A DNA stretch of 58,605 nucleotides from an uncultured Bacteroides sp. (GCA_900542985.1 UQPQ01000015.1:1-58605), one strand, 5' to 3'; numbered from the stretch's first letter, positions 8,015-19,148 are shown. Translations and numbers: made by a program. The notes: generated by a model not told the origin, from the sequence alone.

Positions 8015-9385
8015 TTAATTCTGGGCAAGAGCAGCATCCAGCAGTGCCTTGATATTGGCTTTATCGGAAGGTACCGGTGCATAAGCATTGATAATCTTGA
8101 AGTCTTTGCCGATGACCAGAAAACGGGGTATATAGAGTACACCCCACTGACTGCGGATGTTGGGATCGACTGTGTTATACTGTGTCAGCTCTTTCTTGTG
8201 CATCTTGATATAATCTAACCAAGCCTTTTTATTCGTATCGGTAGAAATCGGTACAAAAACGATGTCTTTTCCCTGGTATTCTTTACTCAGTGACTCGAAA
8301 TGAGGAGATTCGGCACAACACGGACCGCACCATGTTGCCCATAAATCTACATATAAAACCTTTCCTTTCAAGTCGCTTAAATGGCATACCTTACCGTTTA
8401 CATCTTTCATCTCGATATCGAAGGCTGGCTGTCCGGGAAGTAAGCGGGAAGCCTGTTTCAGCTTCGCTTCTACTTCTGTAGCAAATTCTGCATGCTTCAT
8501 TGTAGCAATGTATTGGCGGACACTGTCTGCTACCTGCGTATTGATTTCTTTTCTTAATATATCAACATATTTTTCTGCATCGTAGAGTTCTTTGGTCTTG
8601 GCAGACAATGTTATACCTTTTCCCCACTCTGTACCGGAGTCTTCTGCTATATATCCCAACACATTGCGTACTACTGCTACATCAAGATATTTGTCTTGAT
8701 TCAATTGTGAAAAGATGGGTTGCACATAAGGGGTAAGCTGGCTTCTAAATTCATCATACATAGCCTTGGCTTCCTCTTTTGTCTTGGCTTTATACATCAT
8801 ACCCGAATAACTGGCATAACTGATATAGCTATTTAATACATCGGCTTTGATACGCATTGTTTCCAGTTCCTTGAACTCGGAAGAAACGCTATCGAGTGCA
8901 TCCAACTGCTGCTGACGTACCTGAGCCAGACTGTCTACCAATGCTTTGGTGGAAGCAAAGTCTTTTCTCAGATTTTCTCCTGCCTCCAAAAAGGAGCCTC
9001 CTTTAGGGAACAGACGATACTTCATATAATTATTGGCTATTGCTCCTTTTCCCTGAAATTCTGCTTCTTTATTGTGGGGAGTTATTTTTACAGTCATATC
9101 ATCGCCTGGGGTGAGATATAATGTATTGCGACTGATGGAATAGTAAGTAGGCTCGGTAATGGTAACAATTGTATCGAAACGGCCTTCTGCATCGGTTATC
9201 AAATGTATATCGCGACTGTCGCCCAACATACTTGCCGCACCATCGTATTTCATGGTTACTTCTGTACTGCCCATATCAATGAGCTGACCTTTTAAATGGA
9301 CTGTAGTGGGCTGTTCTTTTGCCTGCTCTGTACAGGCTGCAAAGGCTATGGTTCCCATAGCTAGAAAATAAGCTATCTTTTTCAT
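8015..9385 (-). CDS. Lipoprotein thioredoxin (DUF4369/TlpA-like)
   Basis: This 456-residue protein starts MKKIAYFLAMGTIAFAAC, a lipoprotein signal. Residues about 25-115 are the strand-rich N-terminal domain typical of DUF4369 proteins, the middle is helical, and about 315-450 is a thioredoxin fold of the AhpC/TSA-TlpA type with the redox motif WATWCGPC. It would be a membrane-attached periplasmic disulfide oxidoreductase. It lies 4 bases after the next upstream gene of the same architecture and downstream of susC/susD, so the four genes look like one operon. Substrate unknown. Confidence 0.85.
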   Translation of the reverse strand: MKKIAYFLAMGTIAFAACTEQAKEQPTTVHLKGQLIDMGSTEVTMKYDGAASMLGDSRDIHLITDAEGRFDTIVTITEPTYYSISRNTLYLTPGDDMTVKITPHNKEAEFQGKGAIANNYMKYRLFPKGGSFLEAGENLRKDFASTKALVDSLAQVRQQQLDALDSVSSEFKELETMRIKADVLNSYISYASYSGMMYKAKTKEEAKAMYDEFRSQLTPYVQPIFSQLNQDKYLDVAVVRNVLGYIAEDSGTEWGKGITLSAKTKELYDAEKYVDILRKEINTQVADSVRQYIATMKHAEFATEVEAKLKQASRLLPGQPAFDIEMKDVNGKVCHLSDLKGKVLYVDLWATWCGPCCAESPHFESLSKEYQGKDIVFVPISTDTNKKAWLDYIKMHKKELTQYNTVDPNIRSQWGVLYIPRFLVIGKDFKIINAYAPVPSDKANIKALLDAALAQN

Positions 9386-9389
9386 CTTA

Positions 9390-10559
9390 TCAATTATTTT
9401 GAATGTATGATTCTACTGTTTGATATATATCTTCGCCACGCAAATTTTTTGCAATAATTACTCCGGAGGGATCTACCAATATGATATGAGGGATTCCTAC
9501 AATGCAATAACGATCCATCAAAGGACGGATTTCTTTTCTCGGTACAATAATCTGATTCCAGAAACTTTTATCTTCGTCTATAGCCCTTAACCAGTCTTCT
9601 TTTCTGTAATCGGAAGAAACTCCCAGTATGGTAAAGTTCTTATCTTTAAAGGCATCGTAGACTTTCTGAAGATGAGGGGTTTCCAGGCGGCACCAATGAC
9701 ATCCGGAACTCCAGAAATCGACCAATACATAACGGCCTTTGAAGTTGTCTAAAGAAACTTGCTTGCCATCGGCATCGACTCCTTCAATAAAAGGGGCTTT
9801 GCTTCCTATGGCGCACTTTCTGAAGCGTTCCAAAGTATCGGTAATACGAGAATAGAACACCATCTGACGGGCTTCATCCGGATATTCCTGCAAATGCTGA
9901 AATACTGTATCGATTGCTCCTACCGTATTGAATGTTTGATTCTGAAAACGGTAAGTATAATACAGATAAAGTCCAAAGGCGGTATGCTGTTCCTTTAATA
10001 TAGCCTGGTCAATAAATAAGCGGGACTGTTCTCTGCTCTTGTCGTAATAAGGCATAGACTCTGTTTTAATCTTTGCCATCAGTGCTGTATCACCTTTATC
10101 GCGTGCAGCATAGAAAGCACGGTCTAACGAATCCAGCATTACCTTATTGCCTGCAACGTTCAATCCGTGTATAAAAGATGTATACCGTTCGTTCAAAGAA
10201 GAACCTTCGACCTGTAAATCCAGTTCCTCGTAATCGCCTTGACGTACGGTAACCTTCATGGGTACAGGTTCAATAAAGAACTTTGCAAAATGAGTAACCC
10301 GGGACATTTCCTGATTCTCTAAAGCCAGTGCATACAAACCAGACTTCAAACTGTCCAGAGAATATGTAAAGTTTCCGTCTTTTACCGGTATAGCAGCTTC
10401 TTTTTCCAATGTTCCATACCAATCGTTTGTAACCTGATAAAGGTATAACGAATCAGCCTGTATGGCATCTAATGTTCCCTCTAGTACAGGAGATTGCATC
10501 TGGCATCCACTGATCAGCAATGCCGATACAACTCCCATACTCCAGTATTTTATTTTCAT
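9390..10559 (-). CDS. Lipoprotein thioredoxin, second copy (CHWC active site)
   Basis: This 389-residue protein has a lipoprotein signal ending LLISGC, an N-terminal DUF4369-like domain (DSLYLYQVTNDWYG and following strands) and a C-terminal thioredoxin fold from about residue 250. The redox motif is WSSGCHWC: the CxxC is intact, but the middle residues are His-Trp where the neighbour has Gly-Pro. This should shift its redox potential, which is inference. It lies 20 bases after susD and 4 bases before the sister gene. The pair with different active sites may work as partners on the same substrates. Confidence 0.85.
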   Translation of the reverse strand: MKIKYWSMGVVSALLISGCQMQSPVLEGTLDAIQADSLYLYQVTNDWYGTLEKEAAIPVKDGNFTYSLDSLKSGLYALALENQEMSRVTHFAKFFIEPVPMKVTVRQGDYEELDLQVEGSSLNERYTSFIHGLNVAGNKVMLDSLDRAFYAARDKGDTALMAKIKTESMPYYDKSREQSRLFIDQAILKEQHTAFGLYLYYTYRFQNQTFNTVGAIDTVFQHLQEYPDEARQMVFYSRITDTLERFRKCAIGSKAPFIEGVDADGKQVSLDNFKGRYVLVDFWSSGCHWCRLETPHLQKVYDAFKDKNFTILGVSSDYRKEDWLRAIDEDKSFWNQIIVPRKEIRPLMDRYCIVGIPHIILVDPSGVIIAKNLRGEDIYQTVESYIQNN

Positions 10560-10579
10560 ATCAAAATCTTATTTTTATG

Positions 10580-11977
10580 TCAGTCTCTAGGATTATCCGG
10601 CATATTCGGATTGTAACGCAATACGGTAGGCGGTATAGGTAATACATACTTGGGTGAATTAGGCTCAAGTTTGTATGCTGTTCCATTGATTGTATGAGTG
10701 ATTGTTTTTGCAAATTCCGGCTCGCGGTTCAAGCGTTTCAAGTCAATCAGACGTGTACAACCCACCATTGTCAACTCTCGTCTTCTTTCTTCCAACACAA
10801 TACGCAATGCTTCGGCATTGTCTTTTGCACTTAATGCTTTATTGTTCAGAATACGGTTGTCGCGCAAGGTATTGATATAGTTCATTGCCTGGTCTTTCGA
10901 TCCGATACGAGCCTCACACTCTGCTGCAATCAGATAGATTTCGGGAGTACCCATCGCTACATTGAAACTTACATAGGGGGCATATAGATCTGCTTCACAG
11001 GTTACAGTTCCCAATCTTCTTGTAAAATAGAGCAAGAAACGCTTGTCGTTCTCCTGGTCGTAGAGAGACAATAAATCCTCGGAACCATATACGGAAGCGT
11101 TGACACCATATACATAAGGCATCTTACGAATATAGATGTTTTCCGGGCTGTCTGCCAATTCCTGAGGCAAATCGGTACGGCCGAAGTATTGTTCCGGATT
11201 AACGACATTATACTGACGCAAATCCAATAACGATGAGTTGTTCTCCAACGAAAGACGGGCATTTTCCAATGCTTTCTGATAATCGCCCATATACAGATAC
11301 ATACGGGCAAGCATACCATAACCTACAGGTTTGGAAGCACGATAGGCATTGAGTAATGGACGATCGGGCAAATTAGGGGCAGCCTGATCCAAATCGCTTT
11401 TTATCTGGTCGTACACCTCCTGAACGGTAGCACGAGTCAAATTGGTTTTATTAATGTCTTTATCCAATCTCAGAGGTACTCCCAAATCTGTAGAAGCTGT
11501 TTGGGGATCATAATGTTTTGCATAGGCATTGACCAGTGTCAGATATTCAAAAGCACGTCCAACCAACGCTTCAGCCAACACTTCCTTTTTATGTTTCTCC
11601 GTAGAACCGGTAGACTGCATTATATCCGAGATAATTACATTATAGGTATAAATGCGCTGATAAGAATAAGTCCACAAACCATCATCTTCTCCATCTCCAA
11701 ATACCTTGGAGTCGAAGGTATACAAGCGCTGCTGAGGAAGCTCCATACCGTTGAATCCTCCTGTCATATCATCATCTTCGAAAAGAAGAATGTCATCGGT
11801 CATATAAATAGGATAAGATTCTGAAGCTTTCATCAATTGAGCATCATTGAGCAATGCTTCATAGTCATCACATGTTTCAGGAATGACAATTCCTTTGGGT
11901 TTAATATCCAAGAAATCATTACAAGCTGTAAGGGAGAAACATAAAGCAGCCCCTAAAAACAATATTTTTTTATTCAT
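10580..11977 (-). CDS. SusD/RagB family outer-membrane lipoprotein
   Basis: This 465-residue protein is the surface lid that pairs with a SusC-type TonB-dependent transporter. It starts at ATG 11977 (the TTG at 11989 is an unlikely start) with signal MNKKILFLGAALCFSLTAC followed by NDFLDIKPKG, the usual SusD beginning. Helical SusD repeats follow (YLYMGDYQKALENARLSLEN), and the C-terminal SusD domain has EIYLIAAECEARIG and LEERRRELTMVG..RLIDLKR. It starts 13 bases after the susC stop. Ligand cannot be told from sequence; there are no glycoside hydrolases beside it, and the thioredoxins and protease nearby favour a peptide or protein ligand over a glycan (inference). Confidence 0.92.
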   Translation of the reverse strand: MNKKILFLGAALCFSLTACNDFLDIKPKGIVIPETCDDYEALLNDAQLMKASESYPIYMTDDILLFEDDDMTGGFNGMELPQQRLYTFDSKVFGDGEDDGLWTYSYQRIYTYNVIISDIMQSTGSTEKHKKEVLAEALVGRAFEYLTLVNAYAKHYDPQTASTDLGVPLRLDKDINKTNLTRATVQEVYDQIKSDLDQAAPNLPDRPLLNAYRASKPVGYGMLARMYLYMGDYQKALENARLSLENNSSLLDLRQYNVVNPEQYFGRTDLPQELADSPENIYIRKMPYVYGVNASVYGSEDLLSLYDQENDKRFLLYFTRRLGTVTCEADLYAPYVSFNVAMGTPEIYLIAAECEARIGSKDQAMNYINTLRDNRILNNKALSAKDNAEALRIVLEERRRELTMVGCTRLIDLKRLNREPEFAKTITHTINGTAYKLEPNSPKYVLPIPPTVLRYNPNMPDNPRD

Positions 11978-11989
11978 AAGAGTATTCAA

Positions 11990-14900
11990 TTAAAAATTAA
12001 CAGATAAACCTAATGTATAAGTAGTAGGGTTAGGCAATGTCAATTCACCTCTACCATAACCACCTGTAGCCGAATAAGCTTCCGGATCAATATCACCGTT
12101 GGCAGCCCACCACCATGCATCGCTTATCTGACAAATCACAGAAGCAGACTCTATTGCATATTTACGTAACCATTTCTTAGGCAAATTATAGCTGAGAGAA
12201 ATGTCACGAAGTTTAATATAATCGGCACGTTTGACGTGTACATCGGCAGAATACCATGCCTGAGCATTGGTATAATACATATTACGATTGAATGCCGGTC
12301 CAACTCCCGGAATATTTTCATCTCCCGGCTTTCTCCAGTGATTCAAGTTTACACGATTCAAATTGGCACTAGGAGCACCAGACAGATAAGAAGAAGTGAT
12401 GTCACGCATTACATGACCTCCATAGTACACGAACATGAAAGACAAATCAAAGTCTTTATAACGGAAGAAGTTCTTCAACGATGCCGAATATTTTGGAGTA
12501 CGTGTACCGGAATAAACCAAATCTTCTACAGAACTTACCTGAGAAACTTTGTTTCCATCCTTGTCGTATACCAGTACACTTCCGTCTTCCGGACTTAATC
12601 CTGCATAACGGTAACTGAACAAGCTGTTCAAAGGATAACCTACTGCAGCTACATTGTAAGCAGAGTAATTGAATACACTTTCCTTTGTTCCTTCCAGATT
12701 AAGCAATTTGTTCTTGTTATAGCTAAACGTAAAATTAGTACCCCAAGTAAAGTCTTTAGTTTCCAGATTAATACTTTGCAAAGAAATTTCTACACCACGA
12801 TTGTACATCGTACCATAGTTCTGCAACAAAGTAGCCCAGCCCAATGTAGGGTCTGCATTACGTGTTCCCAACAAGTCTGTGGTATATTTATGATAGAAAT
12901 CAATGCTACCACTTAAACGGGAACGGAAAATTGAAAAGTCAACACCCACATTGGTAGAAGAAGTTTTCTCCCAACGCAACTGATCATTGGGCGGATTGGA
13001 AATAGTAGAACCGATACCGTTTACCCAACTATTGTAACCAGTATTTTCAATACTCAAATAAGGGCCTGCACTCTTGGGAACATTACCACCAATACCGTAT
13101 GTAAGACGTACATTCAAACGGTCAATCCATTCCTGATCTTTCATGAATTCTTCGTTACCTAACTGCCAGCTTCCTCCGATAGACCATAAAGGACGATACT
13201 GATACTTAGGATCAGTACCAAATAAGTTAGACTGGTCTATACGCATACTTGCTGTCAAAGAATAGCGTTCGTCGTATGTATAAGAACCATTTAAATAAAA
13301 TGATACATAACGGTCTTCATCATATTGCAAATAGTTATAATTGGTATAGCCCCAATTAAAATAACCATTCAAAGATTCTGTTCCGTTCAAAGGCTCAAAT
13401 ATCAATGGATTGATAGGAGTAAATGCCAGACTATTATCATCGTAACCTAAATAATAAGCATTGGTAGAAGACGAACGAACTAATCTGCGCTCTGCACCCG
13501 CCAAGGCTGTTACACTATGTTTTTCTTTAAAGGTGCGATTGAAGTTCAACTGACCACGTAATGTATAAGCATAAATATCTCCTCTGTTTTCCGACAACTG
13601 CCCGCCTTTAGGTATATTCAAAGTAAGTGTCTGACTTGCGGCATCATATTGAGCTGCATCATTCACCATATTTCTAACTTTATAGGACTCGCCACTGTAC
13701 AATGTGCGATTCTTACTAAAGGTACTTTCTGTCTGATATTTCAGATCAAATGTAAGACCTTCCATCAGCTTAAAATTCAAACCAGCAAAGATACGTAGTA
13801 GTTGCTGTTGTTTTCATAGCTTTCCAACGAACGGTTATTAATCGGATTATAGTGTTCATCCATCAATCCAATGGAGAGCAAACGATCCAATTCATAATCA
13901 GATTTTCCTGTCTGCCAGTTCAAAGCATTTCCAGCCTCATCTCTTAGCATATAGTAACTGGGATAGCTTTGCATCAAAGACACATAGCTGCTTTCTGCTC
14001 CTGTATCTCCCTTGCTTTTTGTAAAACTACCGGAAACACCCACATATGCCGACAGCCAATTAAAGAACTGCATATCATCCTTTACATTGAAACCCAAGCG
14101 GCTGGAACTTTGATATCTTTGATTACCATAGTCACCGGTATAATTGACAGATGCTATATAGCGGTTCTTTTCAGTTCCTCCTGAAATTGACACATTATGC
14201 TGGTGTACAATACCTACCCGGGCAAATTCATCTTCTATCTGTTTCCGGTTATCCATTGTACGATAAGGCACCAATGCATCTGCAAGTTGCTGATCGGACA
14301 ATTGCCCTTGTTCATGTTGATAGAGCAAAGAAACTACAGGATTTAAAGAACTTCGCTTATTAAGGTTTTCATAATCTGTATGATAATAATTGAATCCCTC
14401 TATCTGCATATCAACCAATTCAGAGCTACTCATTAAATTCAAATAGTCCAAATCGGGTTTGGGAGTAAACTTTACACTTCCATCATAAGTTACACGGGTT
14501 TTACCCTGCTGACCACGTTTGGTAGTAATTACAATAACTCCATTTGCTGCTCTCGCACCATAAATAGAACTTGCTGCAGCATCCTTCAATACTGTTATAT
14601 TTTGTACGTCGGAAGGGTTTATAGAAGACAAATCACCTTCAAAAGGCATACCATCTACCACATAAAGAGGAGTTGTTTTTTCATTAATAGTGGTAATACC
14701 ACGAATGACTATGGATTCATCGCTGTTTGCAGTACGATTGATACCAGCCACCATTCCTTCAATACGAGACATAATATTAGTTTCCAACTTTCCCTTTGTA
14801 CTTTTTTCTGTTAATACAGAATAAGCACCTGTTGCACGCTCTTTAGACAGAGTCTGGTAACCAGTTACTACCACATCTTCCAACATAGTGGTATTGGAAT

Positions 14901-15267
14901 TCATTTCTACATTGATGACTGTTTGAGAAGATTTTACTTTTATCTCCTTGTTCTCCATGCCAACAAAAGAAAAAACCAATGTTTCACCTGGAGCTACTTT
15001 CAATACATACTTTCCATCAATATCTGTTATCGTACCACGTCCTGTTCCTTTCACAATTACGTTGGCACCTATAATGGGTTCTCCATTCTCATCAGTAACA
15101 CAACCTTTTACAGTTAATGTTTTATCTATTGATATACTATTTGTAGAGTTAAAATCACTTGCTTGTACTTCTAAAGGCATATTCGTACAAGTCATAAACG
15201 TGAGTACAGCCATCCCCCCAAACAGCAATCTACGATGCTTGTCGGCACCAATGTGTTTCTTCTTCAT
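11990..15267 (-). pseudogene. SusC-type TonB-dependent transporter, frameshifted
   Basis: Two overlapping frames make up one SusC protein of about 1090 residues, the normal family length. The upstream part (13777-15267, 496 residues) has a signal peptide, a carboxypeptidase-regulatory-like domain (LTVKGCVTDENGEPIIGANV), the TonB-box region MLEDVVVTGYQ and the plug (PLYVVDGMPFEG, DAAASSIYGARAANGVI). The downstream part (11990-13780) is the beta-barrel, ending with LGLSVNF at the outer-membrane C-terminus. The frames join if one G is added on the plus strand near 13794/13795: the Tyr-Tyr then continues RIFAGLNFKLMEG. It is either a real mutation that would abolish transport or a one-base assembly error. 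The shift is not in a long homopolymer. Confidence 0.9.
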
Positions 15268-15470
15268 AAATCCACTTCCTCCTTAATTTAATTTATCTAA
15301 AAAAGTTTACATCTATTGTACATAACAGATAATTAATATTACACGAAATAAAACAACGAATAGTAAATAAATAGCCGATATTAATTAATAATTAAATAAC
15401 ACAAGCCAACATTAATATTACTTTCTATTTCAAAAGAGCCGCCAATTTAAATAAAATAATATAAAGACAC
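15268..15470 (-). promoter_or_regulatory. susC leader with strong Shine-Dalgarno
   Basis: On the minus strand AAGGAGGA (15284-15277) stands 9 bases before the susC ATG at 15267. A near-perfect Shine-Dalgarno like this is uncommon in Bacteroidetes, where initiation usually depends on A-rich, unstructured leaders. The rest of this AT-rich stretch shows no clear TAnnTTTG box, so susC may use an alternative sigma factor or an activator; none is encoded next to it. Confidence 0.5.
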
Positions 15471-15528
15471 AAAAAAAATCCTCAAGAAATGTAATGATAC
15501 ATAAAAAGTCATTTTACATTTCTTGAGG
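15471..15528 (-). terminator. Intrinsic terminator of coaD
   Basis: Reading on the minus strand, a long hairpin (15528-15509 with 15497-15480, one 2-base bulge) is followed by eight T residues (15478-15471). It lies 29 bases after the coaD stop and separates the parE-coaD operon from susC. Confidence 0.85.
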
Positions 15529-15557
15529 AATATTACCTCACAAGATTATTTTATCTA

Positions 15558-16016
15558 CTACAAATTAATATCCATGCCCTCCGGCAAGAAAGGAGTTACA
15601 TCTTTTCCGAACTGGAGAAGCTCGCGAACGATAGTGGAGCTTACTGAAGTAAGTTCCGGTTCTGTAAAAAGCAGAATGGTTTCAATGCCCGAAAGCTTAC
15701 GGTTGATATCGGCAATGGTTTCTTCGTACTCAAAATCGCGTACGGTACGGATACCGCGAATAATGACCTGTGCTTCATGTTGCAAAGCAAAGTCGACGGT
15801 CAGTCCATCGTAAGCTTCCACCTTTACACGAGGCTCATCTGCGTAAAGTTTCCGAATCATCTCGACTCTCTTTTCCGTAGGAAAACAGGTCCGTTTGCTT
15901 TCATTGATACCAATACTGATAATTACTTCATCCATAAAGGTCAGTGCACGCTGCACCACAGAATAATGCCCGATAGTAAACGGATCGAATGTACCGGGAA
16001 ATATAGCTCTTTTCAT
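15558..16016 (-). CDS. coaD: Phosphopantetheine adenylyltransferase
   Basis: This 152-residue enzyme transfers AMP from ATP to 4'-phosphopantetheine, the fourth step of coenzyme A synthesis, in the cytoplasm. It has the nucleotidyltransferase motif [12 protein letters not shown] at residues 5-16 (the HxGH-type motif has the common variant TIGH), [15 protein letters not shown] in the middle and the SSTIVREL motif near the C-terminus. ATG 16016 fits the family start; the frame also offers TTG 16022. It follows parE with 2 bases between, in one operon. Confidence 0.95.
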   Translation of the reverse strand: MKRAIFPGTFDPFTIGHYSVVQRALTFMDEVIISIGINESKRTCFPTEKRVEMIRKLYADEPRVKVEAYDGLTVDFALQHEAQVIIRGIRTVRDFEYEETIADINRKLSGIETILLFTEPELTSVSSTIVRELLQFGKDVTPFLPEGMDINL

Positions 16017-16018
16017 TT

Positions 16019-17947
16019 TCAAACAATATCTTCTTCTACTACCAGGTTATCAATAATAAAATTCTGACGTTCCATAGTATTCTTACCCATATAGAAAGCC
16101 AACAACTCTTTCACGGCATCGGTTTTGCGCAAGGTAACCTGTTCCAGACGCATATCTTTGCCAATGAAGTTACGGAATTCATCCGGCGAAATCTCTCCCA
16201 AACCTTTGAATCGGGTGATTTCCGGATTAGGTCCTAATTTCTCGATGGCCGCCAGACGTTCGTCTTCCGAATAGCAGTAAATCGTTTCGTATACTCCTTT
16301 TTTACGGTTGCGCACACGGAACAAAGGGGTCTGCAGGATGTATACATGTCCCTTCTTAATCAAATCGGGAAAGAACTGAAGGAAGAAAGTAATCATCAGC
16401 AGACGAATATGCATACCGTCGACATCGGCATCGGTTGCTACAATTACTTTATTATAACGCAAACCGTCCAGTCCGTCTTCAATATTCAGAGCAGCCTGCA
16501 GAAGGTTGAATTCTTCGTTCTCGTACACCACCTTCTTGGTAAGTCCGTAAGAGTTGAGCGGTTTACCACGCAAACTGAATACTGCCTGCGTATTGACATC
16601 GCGGCTCTTGGTAATAGAACCACTTGCAGAATCTCCCTCGGTAATAAAGATAGAACTTTCCAGACGCGGGTCGTCATCCTCGTCTTTCTTGGCTCCTTTT
16701 ATATCGTTCAGGTGAATACGGCAATCACGCAATTTACGGTTGTGTAAATTGGCCTTTTTGGCACGCTCACGAGCTATTTTGGTCACACCGGCAATGGCTT
16801 TACGCTCTTTTTCCGACTCCTGAATCTTTTGTAGCAGGATTTCTGCCACATCGGTATGCTGATGCAGATAGTTGTCTACCTTTTCCTTGATAAAGTCGCC
16901 AATGAACTTATTGACACTGATACCGGAAAGCGGATACGGATTTCCATCGGAGTCTTTCTCCGGTGCCATAGTCAGCGAGCCTAACTTAATCTTGGTCTGA
17001 CTTTCGAATGTAGGCTCAATCACATTAATGGCAATGGCTCCCACCAGCCCGTTACGAATATCCTGAAACTCCAGGTTCTTTCCGTAAAACTCTTTGATGG
17101 TACGTGCGATATGTTCCTTGAACGCACTCTGATGTGTACCACCCTGCGTAGTATGCTGTCCGTTCACAAACGAGTAATATTCCTCACCATATTGCGGGCT
17201 ATGAGTAAAGGCTATCTCAATATCCTCATCCTTCAGATGGATAATAGGATACAATCCCTGCGCTGTCATATTATCGTTCAGCAAGTCTTCCAACCCGTTA
17301 CGGCTGACAATACGATGATGGTTATAATAAATGGACAAACCGGTGTTCAGATACGTATAATTACGCAACATGGTTTCGATGAACTCCGGACGGAAGTGGT
17401 AATTCAGAAACAGCGTATTGTCGGGTTCGAAAAAGATATAGGTACCGTGCTCTTCGTCGGTAGGACCGGTTACATCGCTCACCAAGTTACCTTTTTCGAA
17501 TATCGCTTCACGCATCTGTCCGTCGCGCACACTGCGTGCCACAAAGCGGGCACTCAGCGCATTGACAGCCTTGGCACCTACTCCATTCAGACCGACACTC
17601 TTCTTGAATGCCTTTGTATCATATTTTCCTCCGGTATTCAGCATCGACACCGCATCGACAAGACTTCCCAAGGGAATACCTCGACCGTAGTCGCGCACCG
17701 ATACGCGCAGATTGTCCTCCATCTGGATATCAATCCGCTTTCCTGCCCCCATCTTGAACTCGTCAATACTGTTGTCGAGTACTTCCTTAAGCAGCACATA
17801 AATACCGTCTTCGGCTTGTGAACCGTCTCCCAGACGGCCAATATACATACCCGGACGGGTACGTACATGTTCCATATCGCTCAGGTGGCGGATGTTCTCC
17901 TCGGTATAGGAAACAGAGCTATTTTGTTGTTCGTTCAATTCTTCCAT
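16019..17947 (-). CDS. parE: DNA topoisomerase IV subunit B (or GyrB-type paralogue)
   Basis: This 642-residue type IIA topoisomerase ATPase subunit separates linked chromosomes together with ParC. Seen in order: GHKL ATPase ([31 protein letters not shown]), transducer domain, then TOPRIM with [13 protein letters not shown] and [12 protein letters not shown], and a short C-terminal region without the long GyrB insert. ATG 17947 is preferred: upstream in frame lies a low-complexity stretch with repeated ATTGTCAATT-type words that is typical of Bacteroidales intergenic DNA. parC is not in the window. Operon with the GNAT gene upstream and coaD downstream. Confidence 0.92.
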   Translation of the reverse strand: MEELNEQQNSSVSYTEENIRHLSDMEHVRTRPGMYIGRLGDGSQAEDGIYVLLKEVLDNSIDEFKMGAGKRIDIQMEDNLRVSVRDYGRGIPLGSLVDAVSMLNTGGKYDTKAFKKSVGLNGVGAKAVNALSARFVARSVRDGQMREAIFEKGNLVSDVTGPTDEEHGTYIFFEPDNTLFLNYHFRPEFIETMLRNYTYLNTGLSIYYNHHRIVSRNGLEDLLNDNMTAQGLYPIIHLKDEDIEIAFTHSPQYGEEYYSFVNGQHTTQGGTHQSAFKEHIARTIKEFYGKNLEFQDIRNGLVGAIAINVIEPTFESQTKIKLGSLTMAPEKDSDGNPYPLSGISVNKFIGDFIKEKVDNYLHQHTDVAEILLQKIQESEKERKAIAGVTKIARERAKKANLHNRKLRDCRIHLNDIKGAKKDEDDDPRLESSIFITEGDSASGSITKSRDVNTQAVFSLRGKPLNSYGLTKKVVYENEEFNLLQAALNIEDGLDGLRYNKVIVATDADVDGMHIRLLMITFFLQFFPDLIKKGHVYILQTPLFRVRNRKKGVYETIYCYSEDERLAAIEKLGPNPEITRFKGLGEISPDEFRNFIGKDMRLEQVTLRKTDAVKELLAFYMGKNTMERQNFIIDNLVVEEDIV

Positions 17948-18011
17948 ACGATTTCTTTTAAGTTGACGAAAGGACCTCTCTTGCCAATTGTCCATTATCA
18001 ATTGTCAATTC

Positions 18012-19148
18012 TTAACGGTCAATACTCTTACGGAAAGCACGACGGCGCTTATGCTGTACAGATTCGAACGCACTCCATTGTGCCTGCACTTTTTTATTCA
18101 GTTCAAGTTCAGGATTACTTTCTCCATATTTAAAGCCCATTTTCTGATAAGTAGGAACCAAATCATAGAAAAGCAATGCGTTTACTCCCTTGCTCTGATA
18201 CTCCGGCTTCACTCCTACCAACAGTAAATCGAGCACATCAGGTTTCTTTACAAACAGGGCTTTCAACAGATGGAACCATCCGAAAGGAAGCATCTTTCCC
18301 TTGGCTTTCTGCAAAGCTTTGGAAAGAGAAGGCATCGAAATACCTACCGCTATCAGCTCGCCAGCCTCATCTTCTACCAACGAAACCATACGAAGGTCGA
18401 TAAGAGGAAGATAGGTTTTGATATATTGATTTATCTGTCCCTGTGTCATTTTGGAATAGCCATACAGAGGTGCATAAGCCTCATTTATCAAATCGAAAAT
18501 CTTCTGACCGTAGTTCTTCTCTTTGATTTCGCTACGTTTCAGTTTCTTGATTTTCAAATTATATTTCTGAAGGATAATTTCCGAAATACGGACAAACTTT
18601 TCAGGCAGTTTATCGGGTACAGTCAGTTTATATTCTACCCAATCGGCTTCTTTCTCAAAGCCCAGACGTTCCATATGCTGGGGATAATAAGGATAATTGT
18701 AAATGGTCGACATCGTACTCAGCTGGTCGAATCCTTCTACCAACATTCCTTCTGCATCAAGATCGGTAAAGCCCAACGGTCCTACAATAGCCTCCATTCC
18801 GCGTTCTTTTCCCCATGCTTCTACAGTATCAAGCAACGCTTTCGACACTTCCGGATCATCCACAAAATCAATCCATCCAAAGCGGACTTCCTTCTTGTTC
18901 CATGTCTCATTCGCACGACGGTTAATAATGGCAGCCACACGACCTACCAGCTTATCATCTTTGTAAGCCAGGAAATAATCTGCTTCGCAAAACTCAAATG
19001 CTGCATTCTTTTCTGTACTGAATGTACCTACCATGTCATCGTACAGGTCGGGAACTGAATAAGGATTGTTTTTATAGAGTTCGTAGTTGAAACGAATAAA
19101 ACGCTTAAGGTCTTTTTTATTACTTACTTTTTTAATTAGAATGGCCAT
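18012..19148 (-). CDS. GNAT-like N-acetyltransferase family protein
   Basis: This 378-residue protein begins MAILIKKVSNKKDLKRFIRF and shows GNAT-type features: YFLAYKDDKLVGRVAAII in the N-terminal half, GPLGFTDLDAEGMLVEGF in the middle, and LLLVGVKPEYQSKGVNALLFYDL, which matches the acetyl-CoA binding motif (V..xYQ..G), near residues 310-335. It looks like two GNAT-like folds in one chain. Substrate unknown. It is first in an operon with parE and coaD, 64 bases or less from the next start, a linkage that hints at no obvious shared role. Confidence 0.75.
   Translation of the reverse strand: MAILIKKVSNKKDLKRFIRFNYELYKNNPYSVPDLYDDMVGTFSTEKNAAFEFCEADYFLAYKDDKLVGRVAAIINRRANETWNKKEVRFGWIDFVDDPEVSKALLDTVEAWGKERGMEAIVGPLGFTDLDAEGMLVEGFDQLSTMSTIYNYPYYPQHMERLGFEKEADWVEYKLTVPDKLPEKFVRISEIILQKYNLKIKKLKRSEIKEKNYGQKIFDLINEAYAPLYGYSKMTQGQINQYIKTYLPLIDLRMVSLVEDEAGELIAVGISMPSLSKALQKAKGKMLPFGWFHLLKALFVKKPDVLDLLLVGVKPEYQSKGVNALLFYDLVPTYQKMGFKYGESNPELELNKKVQAQWSAFESVQHKRRRAFRKSIDR

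Noticed and set aside
16019..18001. Longer parE frame starting upstream of 17947
   Set aside because: The added 18 codons cover a low-complexity intergenic repeat and have no match to the family start.
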